DNA of 60,000 nucleotides from Polytrichum commune (GCA_950295325.1 OX485807.1:20433666-20493665), one strand, 5' to 3'; counted from the stretch's first letter, positions 13,153-25,913 are shown. Numbers and translations: made by a program. Notes: generated from the sequence alone by a model not told the origin.

Positions 13153-13560
13153 TGTAACGTCTCTCTCTCTCTCTCTCTCAAAAAAAAAAAAAAAAAAAAA
13201 AAAAAAGGGGGAGCCTCCACCCAACCTTGAGCCTCATATACTTTTAGGAACTAAGAGTTGAAGCTTCCCCCAACAACTCCGCAAGCATATAGTTAACGGA
13301 CGCTCCTTCATACATGTGGGGGGCTTACGTGCTCTTAACTAAAAATTGTTACTTTACAAGGTGAGAACATTGTGTAACACCATAGTCCCAACTAGTGGGG
13401 TAAGTCCCTTTTACCTTTTCAAACTATTAGATCACCCAAGGTGAAGTCCTTTGGTCTTACATAGTAGAGTCTCATTGGAATTAGAGTCCTCTAGTCTTAC
13501 TTATAGTAGAGTCTAGTTGGAATTAGAGATACCAAAGGTAACTAATAAATAGATGCACAT
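13153..13560 (-). mobile_element. LTR-like sequence of the Gypsy element (outer end not fixed)
   Basis: On + it starts TGTAACG, so on the minus strand it ends in CA next to the primer site. It contains a (CT)10 tract (13,160-13,179), an A27 run (13,180-13,206) and, further right, two tandem ~40-bp units (about 13,455-13,535) with a shared TAGTAGAGTCT phrase. 'TGTAACACCATAGTCCC' near 13,374 also resembles an LTR end. The right boundary is uncertain. Confidence 0.4.
13180..13206 (+). repeat. A27 homopolymer next to (CT)10
   Basis: A perfect CT tract runs straight into 27 consecutive A residues. Confidence 0.97.
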
Positions 13561-13569
13561 TACACCTTC

Positions 13570-15150
13570 CATGCTCATCACTGGGACCTTCGATTGTATC
13601 ACTATGGGCTAATTCACTAATGACAGTTGTTTATCAATGAATAAATCAATGAAAGTGGAAGGACGTGTTTGGAGTGGATAGTGGCAATGGGAACATTGTT
13701 TCATGACTACGACGACACTTTCGTGGCTTTGATTGTGGAGGAGTGTGCTTCTTAGTGCATACCCTAAACTGACTATTGGTTGATGTGCCATCCTCAAGTT
13801 TGGAGTGACTGGAGCTTCCAAATGACTCTAAAGGTCCGCTGATGTAGGTAAAGTAGTGAGACAAAGCCAAACCAACAAGCATCTTGACTACCCAAATTGC
13901 GTCAATGCCAACAATGGCGACAATTACCACATTCCCAAAACCAAGAGCAATGATCGACCATTACCAATCGAATACCAAGAAAACAAGAAAACGGTGGAGC
14001 ACTACAAGGTTTCGTGGAACTCATGTTCAAGACAACATAAAACTTACAAAACTATCGCAGATGTGAAAAAACATTATTGCAGATATGTTGGGCAGCATTG
14101 GCACATATCTCATGTTAGCCAGTTCAATGTCCACACATCGCATTTCAAGCTCAACCCCACTCTACAAAATCTTAAGAGAAAGGCAGCAAGTGCAAGTGTA
14201 CTCCTTCAAGAATCACATTTGAAGACCGTTATCAAACCTCGTTATCCAAGCCATTGCACAACAATCTCTCACTTAGTGACCACGTGAGAGTAATTTCTAA
14301 AGAGACAAAGCTACAAAATCTGGCACCAACTAGCACAAGTTTGATTTTGAAAGCACCTAGTGGCAGAATTCAAGTAAGCTTACATGCCACTGTTCTCTGG
14401 CGTTCATGAGAATTCCATCCCCAAAGTTGATGGCTCCAAACCACACTGTGTGAGAGAAGGAGAAGACAAGATGACTTTGAATTTTTGGCAATGGAACGGT
14501 GATATGGGGCCAGGATTGTTGCTTGTGGGCGATTTGATCCTGGCCACTCAAGAGGCGTATTGCGATCCCAATGGCAACATGGTAGTTTTGAGGCAAACAT
14601 AGACACAAATATTACTTTCTTTATAAAGACAAGAGAGAACCTAGCTTATTTATGGTGCTTTTAGGCCTTTTCCGCCAATAAAAAGGATTGATATTCATAT
14701 GAGCTATAAATATTATAAGGAAAGTGGTATGGCCTCACTTTAGATTTGTTAAGGTAGAAGTACCTACTTTGGTTACTTAACTTAATTGAACACCTATATT
14801 TGAGTGGTAGGCGGGTTGGTGTGGCTTCAAGAATGGTTATCAAAAAGACATCTATATTCAAGAGATTGGATGACGTTTTCAAAATATGAGAACCACTCTA
14901 AGTTCAATAGTCAACATACGAACTTTGTGAGAGACCTTTATGACCATTCAATGAGTACAAGAGTTTTCATTTTGATAATAATCAGGATATTCATACGAAC
15001 TCCAAAATTTGTGAGAAAAGTGATTGCAGCCTTTATTTGGATTTGTTGAACATCTTGTACAAATCGTGTGTATCGCATCCTAGGAGAAGTGGGCTAGTCA
15101 GGAAAAAGTAACCATTTAAGATCCATCTACGTTTTACCTTACCTTCCAAC
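13570..15150. other. Intergenic DNA with open frames of unknown status
   Basis: A 143-codon + frame (13,856-14,287) and a 94-codon minus frame (13,646-13,930) overlap. Neither shows a known domain, and both may be chance or retroelement debris. Positions about 14,777-14,980 hold a copy of the dispersed repeat also seen at 1.8 and 30.3 kb (TATTTGAGTGGTA, then AGAGATTGGA). Confidence 0.45.
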
Positions 15151-15152
15151 TG

Positions 15153-15685
15153 CACCTTTTTGTCTAATTAGTGTGAGTCACCATTAGTAGTTACGCATTG
15201 CTATAACATTATACCGAGAGTATCATATTTTACCCAATTAACATAAGTACACTAAATAAGATATCTAGTGTTTGATACTTAAATACGAACACATACACTA
15301 CATATCAATAACCCTATGAAAACAAGCAACATTAAATGTAAACTCAAACACTAAATATCAACTATGGTAATATGTGAAAGTTACATGTTTAAATTTAGTG
15401 TTAGTAAGGATTTGAAGAAGAAGAAGAAGAAAAGGATATAATAAGAGAGGTGGCAGCAGGGAAGGTAGCGGCACATTTACATCTAACACTGATTGTCAAA
15501 GAATTGAAAATCGATGTTGAACAAGGTAAGGTGGTCACAACACTAAATGTAATCAAATAGTGAACATCCTATTTAGTGTAGTCAGTATGCAAAACGACGA
15601 ATATATCATGTATCTTAGTTGGTGTAAAAGGTTATAGCAACACGTAACTCGGGACGGTAACCCACACTAGCAGGACAGTTTGGTG
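15153..15685. mobile_element. 533-bp inverted-repeat element (family B MITE)
   Basis: Left end: CACC, TGTC, then TAGTGTGAGTCACC and AGTTACGCATTGCTATAAC. The reverse complement of the right end gives CACC, TGTC, TAGTGTGGGTTACC and AGTTACGTGTTGCTATAAC. These are long imperfect terminal inverted repeats. There is no transposase frame, so it would be non-autonomous. No clear target duplication was seen. Related ends occur near 21.3, 35.8, 39.3 and 47.8 kb. Confidence 0.65.
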
Positions 15686-15689
15686 TGGT

Positions 15690-16590
15690 GAAGTCGGCGG
15701 AGGAGGGAGGGGTCGTTATTAGGACCTTCGTATTATTGTAGCTTAGGCCCCCACTCTATCGGTGACGTCAAATCATAAGATAAGAAGCTCTTGAGCGTCC
15801 GAGGAACTTCTAATAATAAGGATGCTTCTTCCGAGGCCAAGGTAGTGACTGCTGTCGCGATCCGAAATCTGTGTCCAGGCCTGACACGCTTTCGAGAAAA
15901 GACTTGCAACCCACTCATTTGTCAGGTATATCTTATTCATTCCCAACAGTCGCAGGCAGTGACGCAGGGGGCTCCTCCCTTCAGGCAGCCATCATCAACC
16001 AGATAATGGAAATGTGATTGATGTTGCACTTCAATCAAGCTGCTCTGACACCCAAGGCAAAGGCAAGGCAAAGGCAGGTCAGGTCAGGTCCCCGGATCAG
16101 CAGATAGAGACTCGCCTGTCGAATGCTAAGCTTTTTAGGATGCGTCCGTCCGGGCAGGATGCTCCGATCCTCCTTGTGACAACGACGTCCTAAGTTCCAG
16201 TGCGTATGTTTGACAGATCTCATTTGACGTTCAACTTCAACTCCAAAGTGTCACGTGACGTTGTCAAAAACGAAAACGGAAAACGAATGTCAATCGATCG
16301 ACGTCTACGGTTTTTTTCGAAAACGTCACTTCAATGTCACATGCCTAATAGTACGTGTCATCTCGATTTCTAACGTGTCGATTGACGTGTGGTTTTTTTT
16401 TTTTTTTAATCTTTCACAAGTCACACTACATGCCAAAATCTAGATTGTGCGTGTTGATTGACGTCTTGTTTGTTTTTGTGCAAGTTTTTGCATGTCGATT
16501 GTTGGAAACTTGCAAAAACTTTGTCAAAAGTACACACTGCTGAGTTATAGTCACGGGTGGGATGTGCAATCGATTCAATGAACAGGGTGA
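15690..16590. other. GC-richer stretch with clustered ACGT cores
   Basis: Base composition rises sharply relative to both flanks, and CpG is frequent. Short direct repeats (AAGGCAAAGGC, AGGTCAGGTC) lie near 16,060-16,090. Nine ACGT-core hexamers lie between 16,226 and 16,465 (for example CACGTG at 16,252 and GACGTC at 16,300 and 16,460). No adjoining coding region was found, so a promoter role is unsupported. Confidence 0.45.
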
Positions 16591-16596
16591 ACCGAC

Positions 16597-17045
16597 TGCT
16601 AGTTACAGATGAACCGGTTGAGGTTAAGTAACGAGCGCTTGCAGTGCAAGACTTGAGGAAAATTACCCATCAGTTTAGAGGAATCTATAGAATATATACC
16701 TTGGATTAATAAAGGGAAATCGAAAGATCCGAACATGTAACCGGTGGACTTGGAAACGCTAGGATTTTGACTGCTTCTGCCCCAAGAATCTCCCCGGACA
16801 TTGGTGCAATTAGGTTGCCCCACGCTAAATTATCAACATTCCACACCGATTCTGAATGTAGTATGTCACAATAACCAAATACATGGATTATGTGTTCACA
16901 GGGTTCCTATATGGATGAAGAAACAAAGTGATGTGCTTTTGTGGTTTAGTTTTGGCCCAATGTGATTTTGCATGGGTAAAGAGGCGACGTACTCATGAAG
17001 GCAACCTAATTGCACATATCGGTGTTGTTGTATGCACAATTCAAT
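16597..17045 (+). repeat. Dispersed repeat family C, uninterrupted copy (~450 bp)
   Basis: It contains ACCGGTTGAGG, AGGAATCTATAGAATATA, CCGGTGGACTTGGAAACGC and AATCTCCCCGGACATTG, followed directly by CAATTAGGTTGCCCC, AACATTCCACACCGATTCTG and GGCAACCTAATTGCACATAT. Both halves recur at 39.1-40.26 kb but are separated there by an insertion. The first half alone recurs near 32.63-32.80 kb. No coding potential was recognised; it could be an LTR or a non-autonomous element. Confidence 0.65.
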
Positions 17046-17049
17046 CTTT

Positions 17050-18290
17050 TCTTGGTGAAGTCATACAAATATCGTGTGGATGCTACTCACATGGTTGTCA
17101 CTTTGAGCGATGAGCATACATAGACTTATAAGATTGTACAAATTTCAAATGATTCTCATAAGCGATTGCCATGGGATTTCATTAGACCAAAGTATGTTTA
17201 ATTTGAATTTTGTATGCAAAAAGTTGTTAGGGGTCAAAATGTATGACCCAAAACCAACAAAACCATTTTCATGTTACCATGGTGAACATTCTCATAATCA
17301 ATATTGACTTCTTGTGTCAAATTTGAGGGTGTTGAAATTTAACACGTTCGTATTATGCAATAAACTTGTGAAGCACACTTTCTTAGATGGATGTTAAGGA
17401 TCACAAACACCACATGACTTAAAGCAAAATAAATAAATAAAAAGATCATGATTCTCATAGCGATCCCAATCTAACACCTAGTTTTTGTTCCAAAGTGGGA
17501 AACAATTTGCTTCACAATGACTGGTAATGTTATTACTATAAGAATCAATATCTACGTCAATTCATTGGTTGAGAGAGGGGAAAAGAAAATCAACATTCAA
17601 CATTCTCCGTTTTGGAGGGCCTATGTAACCGCTTTAGGTTGCAAAAAAACTTTGGCTATCTTTGTTCACATCTAAATCATAGAACGTCAAAAATTCATGA
17701 ACTCAATTGAATTGACCTCGTGCATTTGCTATTCTTTGAAACTTCATTTGAATTTTGTAGAGCATGGACTTGAGACTCCAGTGCTCAAGGGTACATGGTT
17801 TAAGCGCTTCTACCTTCAATTTAGATACTAACGGAAATTGAAGCTTATATAAGGCCATATAAAATGGATAGTGTTGAGTGGATGATTATACAACTTTGTT
17901 TTATTTGAGTCAATGAGTTGCATTTTTAGTAACTTCATGATGGTTTATATTACAATTATAATCAACTAATTCGTACCTCAAAAATAGGTCTAGGTCACTC
18001 ACCGGTCATATGGAATGTGCCTACATGTGACCATATACTAAAGAGACACCCAACACTTTTATAGACCCGTTTCTTGAAACTATTGAGTATAGATACGTCC
18101 ATTTAAGATCCATTACACTAACACAAACCACTTCTCTAAGAGTTCTTCTAATCCATATTCATATCACAAAGTTGCCCCTTCAAATCTCAACTTCCAAATC
18201 ATCCTTAGATGACTCAAATACAATGCACATATTCACCTAAGAAAATTAATAATCCACTTGAATTATGTTGGACATGCTTCTTACTAATCA
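17050..18290. other. AT-rich intergenic DNA, nothing recognised
   Basis: Only short frames without domains. No repeat boundary or RNA gene was seen. Confidence 0.6.
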
Positions 18291-18302
18291 AATATACAAA
18301 GG

Positions 18303-18892
18303 AAGGGGTGGAGCCAGGATTTTGACCGGGGGGGGGGGGGGGGGGCTAACCTCAAAATATCAAAATATCCAATGTATATTTTATTTTAAAATTTCAATAG
18401 GTGGTCAAATTTTATTATTTATCGAGAGATTTGGACTCATCGAGCTTAAATCCCCATAATTGTTTTTGATAATGTCGTTAATATCCAAAGCTTTGGCAAT
18501 GGTTTTTTCAATATAGATGATCATCAAATTAACCATCCAATCATCGCCAATAGACATTGCCAATAATAAACAGATGCCCAACTTTCCTTCAATGACCTCG
18601 TAGAAAACATTGCGAAAACAAATTGCAGTTGTTTTCCCATTGGCGGTTCTTTTGACCAGCCTGCGCTAAACGACTGCAAAAAAAAATTGGTTTTACATAT
18701 TGAAAATTTAGTAATTTGGGGGCTTTTAATATACGGTTGGAAAGGTCTTGAAAACACCTTTCCAATGGCATATTACACACCCCAAAATTTTAACATTATA
18801 GTCGCAAAAAGAAGAAGAAAATATGCAATCATTTTGACATAGTTTTCTTCTAGTGATGTCAGGGAGGGCTGAGCCCCCCCCCCCCCCTACTG
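18303..18892. mobile_element. 590-bp hAT-like non-autonomous element
   Basis: Perfect 8-bp direct repeats TACAAAGG flank it (18,295-18,302 and 18,893-18,900), the target-duplication size of hAT elements. The left end reads AAGGGGTGGAGCCAGG and then a G18 run. The right end, reverse-complemented, starts CAGTAGGGG, runs through a G14 tract and continues GCTCAGCCCTCCC, so the ends are imperfect inverted repeats of the 'GGGG-CGGAGCCAGG' kind common in plant hAT elements. The interior is AT-rich with no transposase. Confidence 0.75.
18328..18345 (+). repeat. G18 homopolymer
   Basis: Eighteen consecutive G residues in the left end of the hAT-like element. They pair with a C14 run at 18,874-18,887 in its right end. 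Confidence 0.97.
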
Positions 18893-21800
18893 TACAAAGG
18901 TAAATCATGAAGGACACATTAATTCAATGAAAATTCTACCATGAGTTTGACTTTAAATCATGATCTTTTTCCAATAAACCATTTTAAAAAAAAATTGGCA
19001 CCGTTAGAGTTTTATTTTTATTTTTATTTTTATTAGTGTTGACAAATTTTGATTTTGGAGCTCACACAATCTTAAAATTGGTGTGGATTATAATATTTTG
19101 ATGTCAATACCAGTTCAGTCACCAAGATAACGTTTTTGTATTAAGGTTCATCAATGCAAAACTTTCATACCCAAAAACAATGTGTATTTCAATTAAAATA
19201 TGATGCAACATAATTGATCACTTCTAAGCACATACTTGATATCAATAATCTTACTAGAAGAGGGGAAGCATTTGGTGGTAGGAGGGTTTCAACTTCATTT
19301 ATGATTGACATAGGGTTGGTGAGTTCTTAATGTTAGTCAATTCTGTTGACTATGGGGGCAAGGGCGGGGGCGGGGGGTGTGAGTTGTTGATGGCAACTAT
19401 ATTTGTGACAAGTGGACAAAGTATTTGGTCCATCTTAACTCCCAAACAATTATGAAATAGATATGGTCCACCCTCAATTATTGTGCACACTAGTTAGATG
19501 TCCACACTCAATGAAATCACTTGAGTGTAGTTGGGGAGGGTTGATGAGGAACCTTGTTGTGGATCTAGTTATAACTTGAGTTCTCAAATTGAATTCCCAT
19601 GATTGTCGCTTGATCTAGGTGTTGCACGACATTGTGACGCCAATAAGGAGCAATATGGACTATGAGGAAAATGTACGTTGGGTTTTTGAGTGTCCAACAG
19701 TCTTAGCTAGTTGTTGTGCTTCTCCGTTGCCAAAAATAGACCAACATGATTGAACACTTTTTTGATTGTGATATTATGGTTGGTGTTCAACCCTTTGATT
19801 ATCAATTTTGGTGTGATATGCTAGCCACCAACTTTGAGAGTACTTACAAACTGGAAGATTATTCACTTTTCTTCCTACAACTAATATAGCATTGCACAAG
19901 TACGAACAACCTTAAAGGGTCCTTGATGTCCTATATAATCACCACATGCAACTTTAGGTGTCATAGCTATACCAACCCAAGTGGGTATAGGGAAGGGGAA
20001 TGAATTGCACAATTGACTTATGTAATACACATGTGGGTGGGTTTGTTGTTTCCTATTGATAACATAGAACACAATCGTTATTGTTATGATCTAAAGTGAA
20101 AAGTATTTTACGTCCGCATACTAACGACCTTTCAAATTTAGCACTATGAGAGGCGTTTTCATATTTCATATTTGTCGACACTACAAATCGGGTAAAATAT
20201 TGTAATTATAAATTTAACCATCTTTGACCAACAATTCAAGTGCTCCATCTGAATTCTTTCAAATTATTACATAAAAGTTGGTTGAAATCTATCGTTGCTT
20301 GATTCCAAGCACTAACACACACTAATAATTAAACCAAAGACATGAACATCAAACGAGTTTGAGACAGAAGGTAGTGCCAACACTACAAGCACATGAGTCG
20401 TAGGCAATCGACTTGTGTCATTGGGAACTTGTCCTACGTCACTGGAGCACATGCAAATGCACCATAATCATAGATCTGTATTGTTCTTTCACCAACATAA
20501 AACAATTGCCCAGGACTCATATGCTAGTACTACAATGATACACAAACATCTATATGAATGCACGTAGTTATAGAACACGGTGAACGCGTGAGAGCCCGCC
20601 AATATTGCCCACTCCGGGGCCCCATGTGCATGCGAGAAAAGTGAGTTTCAAACCGAGTCATGAAGGCGAGTGGGAGGAGATTCGCACTAGAAACATAAGC
20701 ATAAAAGTAAGCAGAAGAGCTGGTTGGGATTGGCAGGTTTTCAATTACTTAGGCCACAATGATGCGAGTCAGATGGTGCACGACAAGGAAACCGGATGCC
20801 TTTTGCCCATTCGAGTGCTTTGGCCTCCCACTTCATGGGTGATTCCCATCTTTCTGTTCCACATTCATCAAGTATTCCCATGTTCATCAAGTAGTATTCC
20901 CAACATTCATCATGTATTCCCACATTATCAGTCTCAAGTGCTAGCCTCCCATGTCCCTTGTGCGGAGCCCGTATCCGACCGGAGGAATTTAGTTGGTTAT
21001 GGCTCCTATTGTCCGGGTGTCGGTTATTTCACGTAAGGTATGTGGGCTTTATGTGGTCACTTATGGGTGACTGTTCACAACACTTATCGAGGGGGAGTGC
21101 AAACTAGATGGAAGAGTGAAAACATTGATTGTTTGTGCAGAGCACGATGTTCTTAAGATTGTTTAAATTGGGAACCGAACTTTTAAGTTTTTCTAGTGAG
21201 CTTGAGTTGGGATGAACCAACAATTTATAGGGGACACATTTTTATCATTATCCCATCCGTAGGTGTTAAGAAACCAAACCTTTCACTACTTTTATGTGCA
21301 TGCTCACACCGATGTCACCTATTAGTGTGGTTTCCATTTATTGTTACGAGTTGCTAGTTCTACTAAGAGTATTATTGCTTACCCATACAACATAAATAAC
21401 TAGTATGCACATTAAGGAACATGATATATCTAAATGATAAAAATAATTATGATACTATCGATTGAAAACAATGTTATTGAAATGGGGAATTTTAAATAGT
21501 AAACGCACTAAATTGTGATACTGGTGTAGTATGGGGCTTTTATTGGACTTTAAGCACACACGAATTGGCTGAATTTTAATCATGTGTATATCAAAAGTTA
21601 TTAGGTCACTCTAGGTATAGATCCACAACCGCAGAGTACACCTTCACTTTCATTCATGGAACTTGATGCCGATGTTGAAGGAGGAGAACCACTTAAAGAC
21701 CACTTCCATTTAAGGAAGGAAGGAGAGGCGTCTCATTTTGTACCACCATGAGACCACTTCCATATAACCAACAAGTGCCTCGTAGACAAAGTTTAAAACT

Positions 21801-22839
21801 TGCTTGACAAGACTTGCTTGTTTGAATGTGACACAATACTCTTTTACGCATTGTTTGACACCCAAATAAGGCACAAAGGATGTCATTCTCAGTAAATATA
21901 ACCTCAAAATGGGTGCACCCCGCATGACCACTTTATGAGTCATGGAATATGCACTTTGACCAAATATCTTACTAGCAAACAAAATGCTAGCAAAATGAAT
22001 TCTTCAACTAGGTGACTAGATGGCCATATTGGTCTATGGAGTTGGAAGCGTCCACAATTTATACACGTATCTTAGTACTAGTAGTTGAAGGGTATTGAAA
22101 AAAAACTAAGAATATTTGCATAGCTAGCATTTCATGTCATTGAAAATATTCCTAAAATGTCCAAAAGTTTTGTCAACTGTGATGGTTGTTTATACCCATA
22201 CAAGAATCCTTATTGATTAACAAGGGTGAACCTAGATACCTACATAACATCGCTTATTCCTCTTGGAGGGCTCTAGTCTATATTATCACCAAATATTAGA
22301 TATAGGTAGTGGATGGAGAGTGTAAGTAGGTATCCTTCCTTGCATATCTAGTTGTTGAAGGTACCCTAATTGGACCAAAATAATTGTGGTCCCAAGTATC
22401 GTCAATGTAAATGGAGCAATAATAAACTTCTTAAAAATTTCTCTCTAATTAATCGAATTTAGTCTAGCCACATGCGTAGCCCAATCTTTAAATTGAGAAC
22501 ACAACTACACTTGAGGGCTCCACTTCCCCTCCAAGTGGGCTTGTGTTGTTGCTGCTTCTTTTTGTTCTTTTTTAAGCATTAGGGGCAGGAGGGCTATGAA
22601 CTAATGTGCACATTCATGGGATATCCCACATATTTGATGAATATTCTTTGACTCTATCCACTAAATTCTCAAAGTGCATTTTCAATACCCCACATTTTTC
22701 TAATAATTTTATGATTTTTTTACTTGAAGATTTTTTTAGTGGAACGCAAGTATCCGCCCCCCCCCCCCCCCCAAGGTCTTTTATTCAATGACATTGGCCT
22801 TTATTCTTTTATCATCATCAAAAAGAAAAGACAAATATC

Positions 22840-22927
22840 TCATCTACAAGGTGGTCACACATCATGTCCCGGGCATGTGGATAGCGGGTCAACATAAGTC
22901 AACCTCCTTCATCCATCATTAGATCAT
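22840..22927 (+). repeat. Direct repeat, copy 1
   Basis: An ~86-bp segment beginning CTACAAGGTGGTCACACATC and containing GGGCATGTGGATA and CCATCATTAGATCATGG. It is repeated at 23,323-23,408 about 480 bp away in the same orientation with roughly 15-20% differences by eye. Confidence 0.8.
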
Positions 22928-23322
22928 GGCATAATAAATAACTACAACGTGTAACTCCTCCTTGAAGCACTTTGATTGAACTTATAAAATGGTTTAAATG
23001 TTGTCAATTTATTGGAGTAGTACCATAAACTTTGAGGATTAGTCCATGATTAATCTTAAATTGATACATCTCCGCGTAATGTTGTTAAGACCTGGGGGTA
23101 TGCTAATCTTATTACCTGAACGGGCATGCTACACAAACTAGCATATTTGGGATAAACATAAACTTAACTTAAAGTATATTCAACTTTATTGTGCATGGAA
23201 TGAGCTCATTAGGTGTTCTTGCCACAATGACCTTTGATTCCTCATCTAAGGATGGTGCCTTACGAAGCTCAACAATGTAAATTGAAATAACTACTTATTA
23301 GCCCAATTTTAGAACATGTATC

Positions 23323-23408
23323 TACAAGGCGGTCACGTATCATGTCCTAGGCATGTGGATAAGTTGTCAACAAAGGTCAAACTTCTTCATCTATCATTAG
23401 AACATGGA
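23323..23408 (+). repeat. Direct repeat, copy 2
   Basis: Second copy of the 22,840 segment (CTACAAGGCGGTCACGTATC, AGGCATGTGGATAA, CTATCATTAGAACATGG). The two could be ends of one element or a local duplication. Confidence 0.8.
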
Positions 23409-25289
23409 AAGAATAAGAAGAAGCCATGGCCAAAACCTCTCAATTGCATGCATCATGTCTCTTTGAAAAGTTGGAAAAATGTGAAGTACAAGCTCTTTAT
23501 GCCAGGCAAAAATCTTTGTGTAATGGAGAAGAAAAATAAAAAATAAATATTCAAGGCCACTAAATCATAACACCAAGTTGCTTATGTGATCTAAGCTTGT
23601 TGCTATCCAATCTAGACTCGTGGATGCAAGAAAAGTGTGAACAATTATACATCAAGAGTCCTAATTAAAAACTCGTCGAGATCAATTACAACATATTTTC
23701 TTGATACACAACACCTTGACTGGACAAGATTTTGGTGTTGATAAAACAACCTCCAAGTCAAGTCACAAGCAGATTTGAACATAGGATTTTGTGACATCAA
23801 ACCTCAAGTCATACAATTCAACCATTGCCTTGGAGTCACTTGGGCATAATTTCATTGTATATGCTAATTGGGGTGGTCCATGCAACCCTCCACCAACTCT
23901 AGATCGAGAGCCCTAGGAAGAATGAGAACATTTAAATTCTTCAAAAGAATTGCGATTTGACATTGACAAATTTGGATCGTCCCACCTACTAACAACCATT
24001 TTTTTTTTCACACGAGATAATTTTACAATAACAAACAAGTATGGCATAACCCAGTGTGGGTAGACTAAACGTCTACACACAAACTATGGATTGACGACAT
24101 GAAACATTGTAAAATCAAAGTATGTGGTGAATAAGCTGTTAAGATTTCCACAAGAAAGATCCATGCACACGACCAGCGCAGTGGAGATTTTTCCAGTTAC
24201 TATTGTACTTTCTCTCATAGCATGTGCACAACTTGCCATTATCAGCACATATAAGTTCATGCTGCCAACTTTGAGGTTAAATTAAATAAAACAGTTGTCT
24301 ATATGTTCTCTCATTACCACTAAATTCAAGATGGTCTCTTGCTAGAAAAACACTTCACCTCTTTATAATCAGCATGTACTTATTATTCAAGAATTCAGGA
24401 TGTTGGCTTTGGGTGCTCTTACCTTACGTAAAGTGATGAAATATTCAAGAGCCAAGTCATCCGTTACATGTTCAAACGGCAATGTCATGCATCACATTCA
24501 TTCAGTATTTAATTTGGGTAGACATATTCTACTGCCATGTACAAGAAATAAACCCACGGCAGAAAAATTTATTTATTGCAAATGATGGTGCTATTTACTT
24601 TTACCCAAGGCAAGGTGTCTTTATTTCAAAAATTCATATTCAAAATCTCGATACATATCCGCATGATCATTGCAGTTTCCACTTATTTCCTGTACAGGTT
24701 GACGAAAACCAGCCAAAAGTCTTGGACTAACTTACATAACTTCGGAGCTCTATTAAGTTTATTGAAGTAAATACTACACAAAAAGGTCCTCTCACTGCTA
24801 CCAGTGGGACTACAAAATGGACCTGGCAGATAGATGCAAAGAATGATACATACTTTGGGGGGTTGTGTTGTCATGCGACTGCTTATTTAGCGTCGTCGAT
24901 GGTACAAGAAAATGAAACATCATCATCAGAGGCCATTTCCGTATGAACCCAAAAAATGAAGCCGGATCTGATCTAATCTAGTCTAACCTAATGTAATCTG
25001 ATCTGATCTGATCAGAAGTAATTATTGTGTGCCGATTGTGCATGCGAAGAGGACATAAGTTGAAAGACAATCCAATCCTACCCTACCGCTGCTGCGTAAT
25101 AACTTGATACTGTGAATCTTAGTATGGCAGACTTTCCACAGAAATTACAATCCACGTTTGCTGATCAGGAATGAGGCTAATTTTCTGAAGGGCTGAAGAA
25201 GATGAACTTCTCCCTTGATCAGCAAGAGTGATGGGAACTCGCAATTCAATGTACAATACAATGTGAAGAAGTGCTACTGTTATACAACC

Positions 25290-25815
25290 CTGGCAGCCCT
25301 GCTTGATGAGTTCGCACCGCAAAAACTTGGGTTCAAGCCCACCCAATTGGTTTCTTCAATGAATCAGCAGGTTCACCCACTTGGCAGCAAGAACTTCAAT
25401 TCTCCAAAGAATTAGCAGGTTCAGCACCACAATTGAAAGTTTCATGCAGCCAAAACTAGGGTTCTCCTTCAGCGACTCAGCGACTTGATCATCATCAGAA
25501 CCAAATCTGCTTGATGAGTTTATGCAGCAAAAACATGGATTTCTCCATAGAATCCGCAGGTTCGTGATCAGCACCACACATGCTTGATGAGTTAATCCTT
25601 GCAGCAAAACGTGAAGATCTCAAATGACCGGGTTAAACCATCATCAGCACGAGTTCAACAGTTGCTGAATATGTTTATTGCCGCAAAAGCTTGGGTTCGC
25701 CTGCGAAGAAGAATCAGCAGGGTCATCACCACCATGTTATAAACTAGATGTGGATGTCAAGTGTCGTGCAGCAAAAAAGTTCGGTATTTTCCTTCGAATC
25801 AGCACCAAACCTCGC
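25290..25815. repeat. Degenerate tandem repeats in the gene's 3' flank
   Basis: About seven diverged units of roughly 60-90 bp recur. The consensus order on + is CTTGATGAGTT, GCAGCAAAAAC, TTGGGTTCTCC, AGAATCAGCAGGTTC and CACCAC. Units start near 25,297, 25,380, 25,440, 25,508, 25,580, 25,650 and 25,755. The array ends about 100 bp before the stop codon of the minus-strand gene, so it probably lies in its 3' untranslated region. A minus-strand AATAAA (25,674-25,679) falls inside it. Confidence 0.75.
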
Positions 25816-25913
25816 AGCTACAGTTGGGGATGATGAGGTTTGCAATGAGAGGATGATGTTGAGAATGATGAATCTCAGAATGAGAATTGCGCTCTGTTCC
25901 GGAGATGGATCCC

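Larger units (their letters stand above)
18901..25090. other. AT-rich intergenic DNA with scattered repeats
   Basis: No gene was recognised. The 143-codon frame at 20,605-21,036 has no known domain. Positions about 21,307-21,420 match the left end of the family B MITE (TTAGTGTGG, GTTACGAGTTGCTA). A C16 run lies at 22,757-22,772. A TGATC-rich patch (24,965-25,015) lies just outside the gene's 3' flank. Confidence 0.55.

Noticed and set aside
20605-21036. 143-codon + strand frame as a gene
   Set aside because: No domain, low-complexity repeats of TTCATCA type, and no supporting context.
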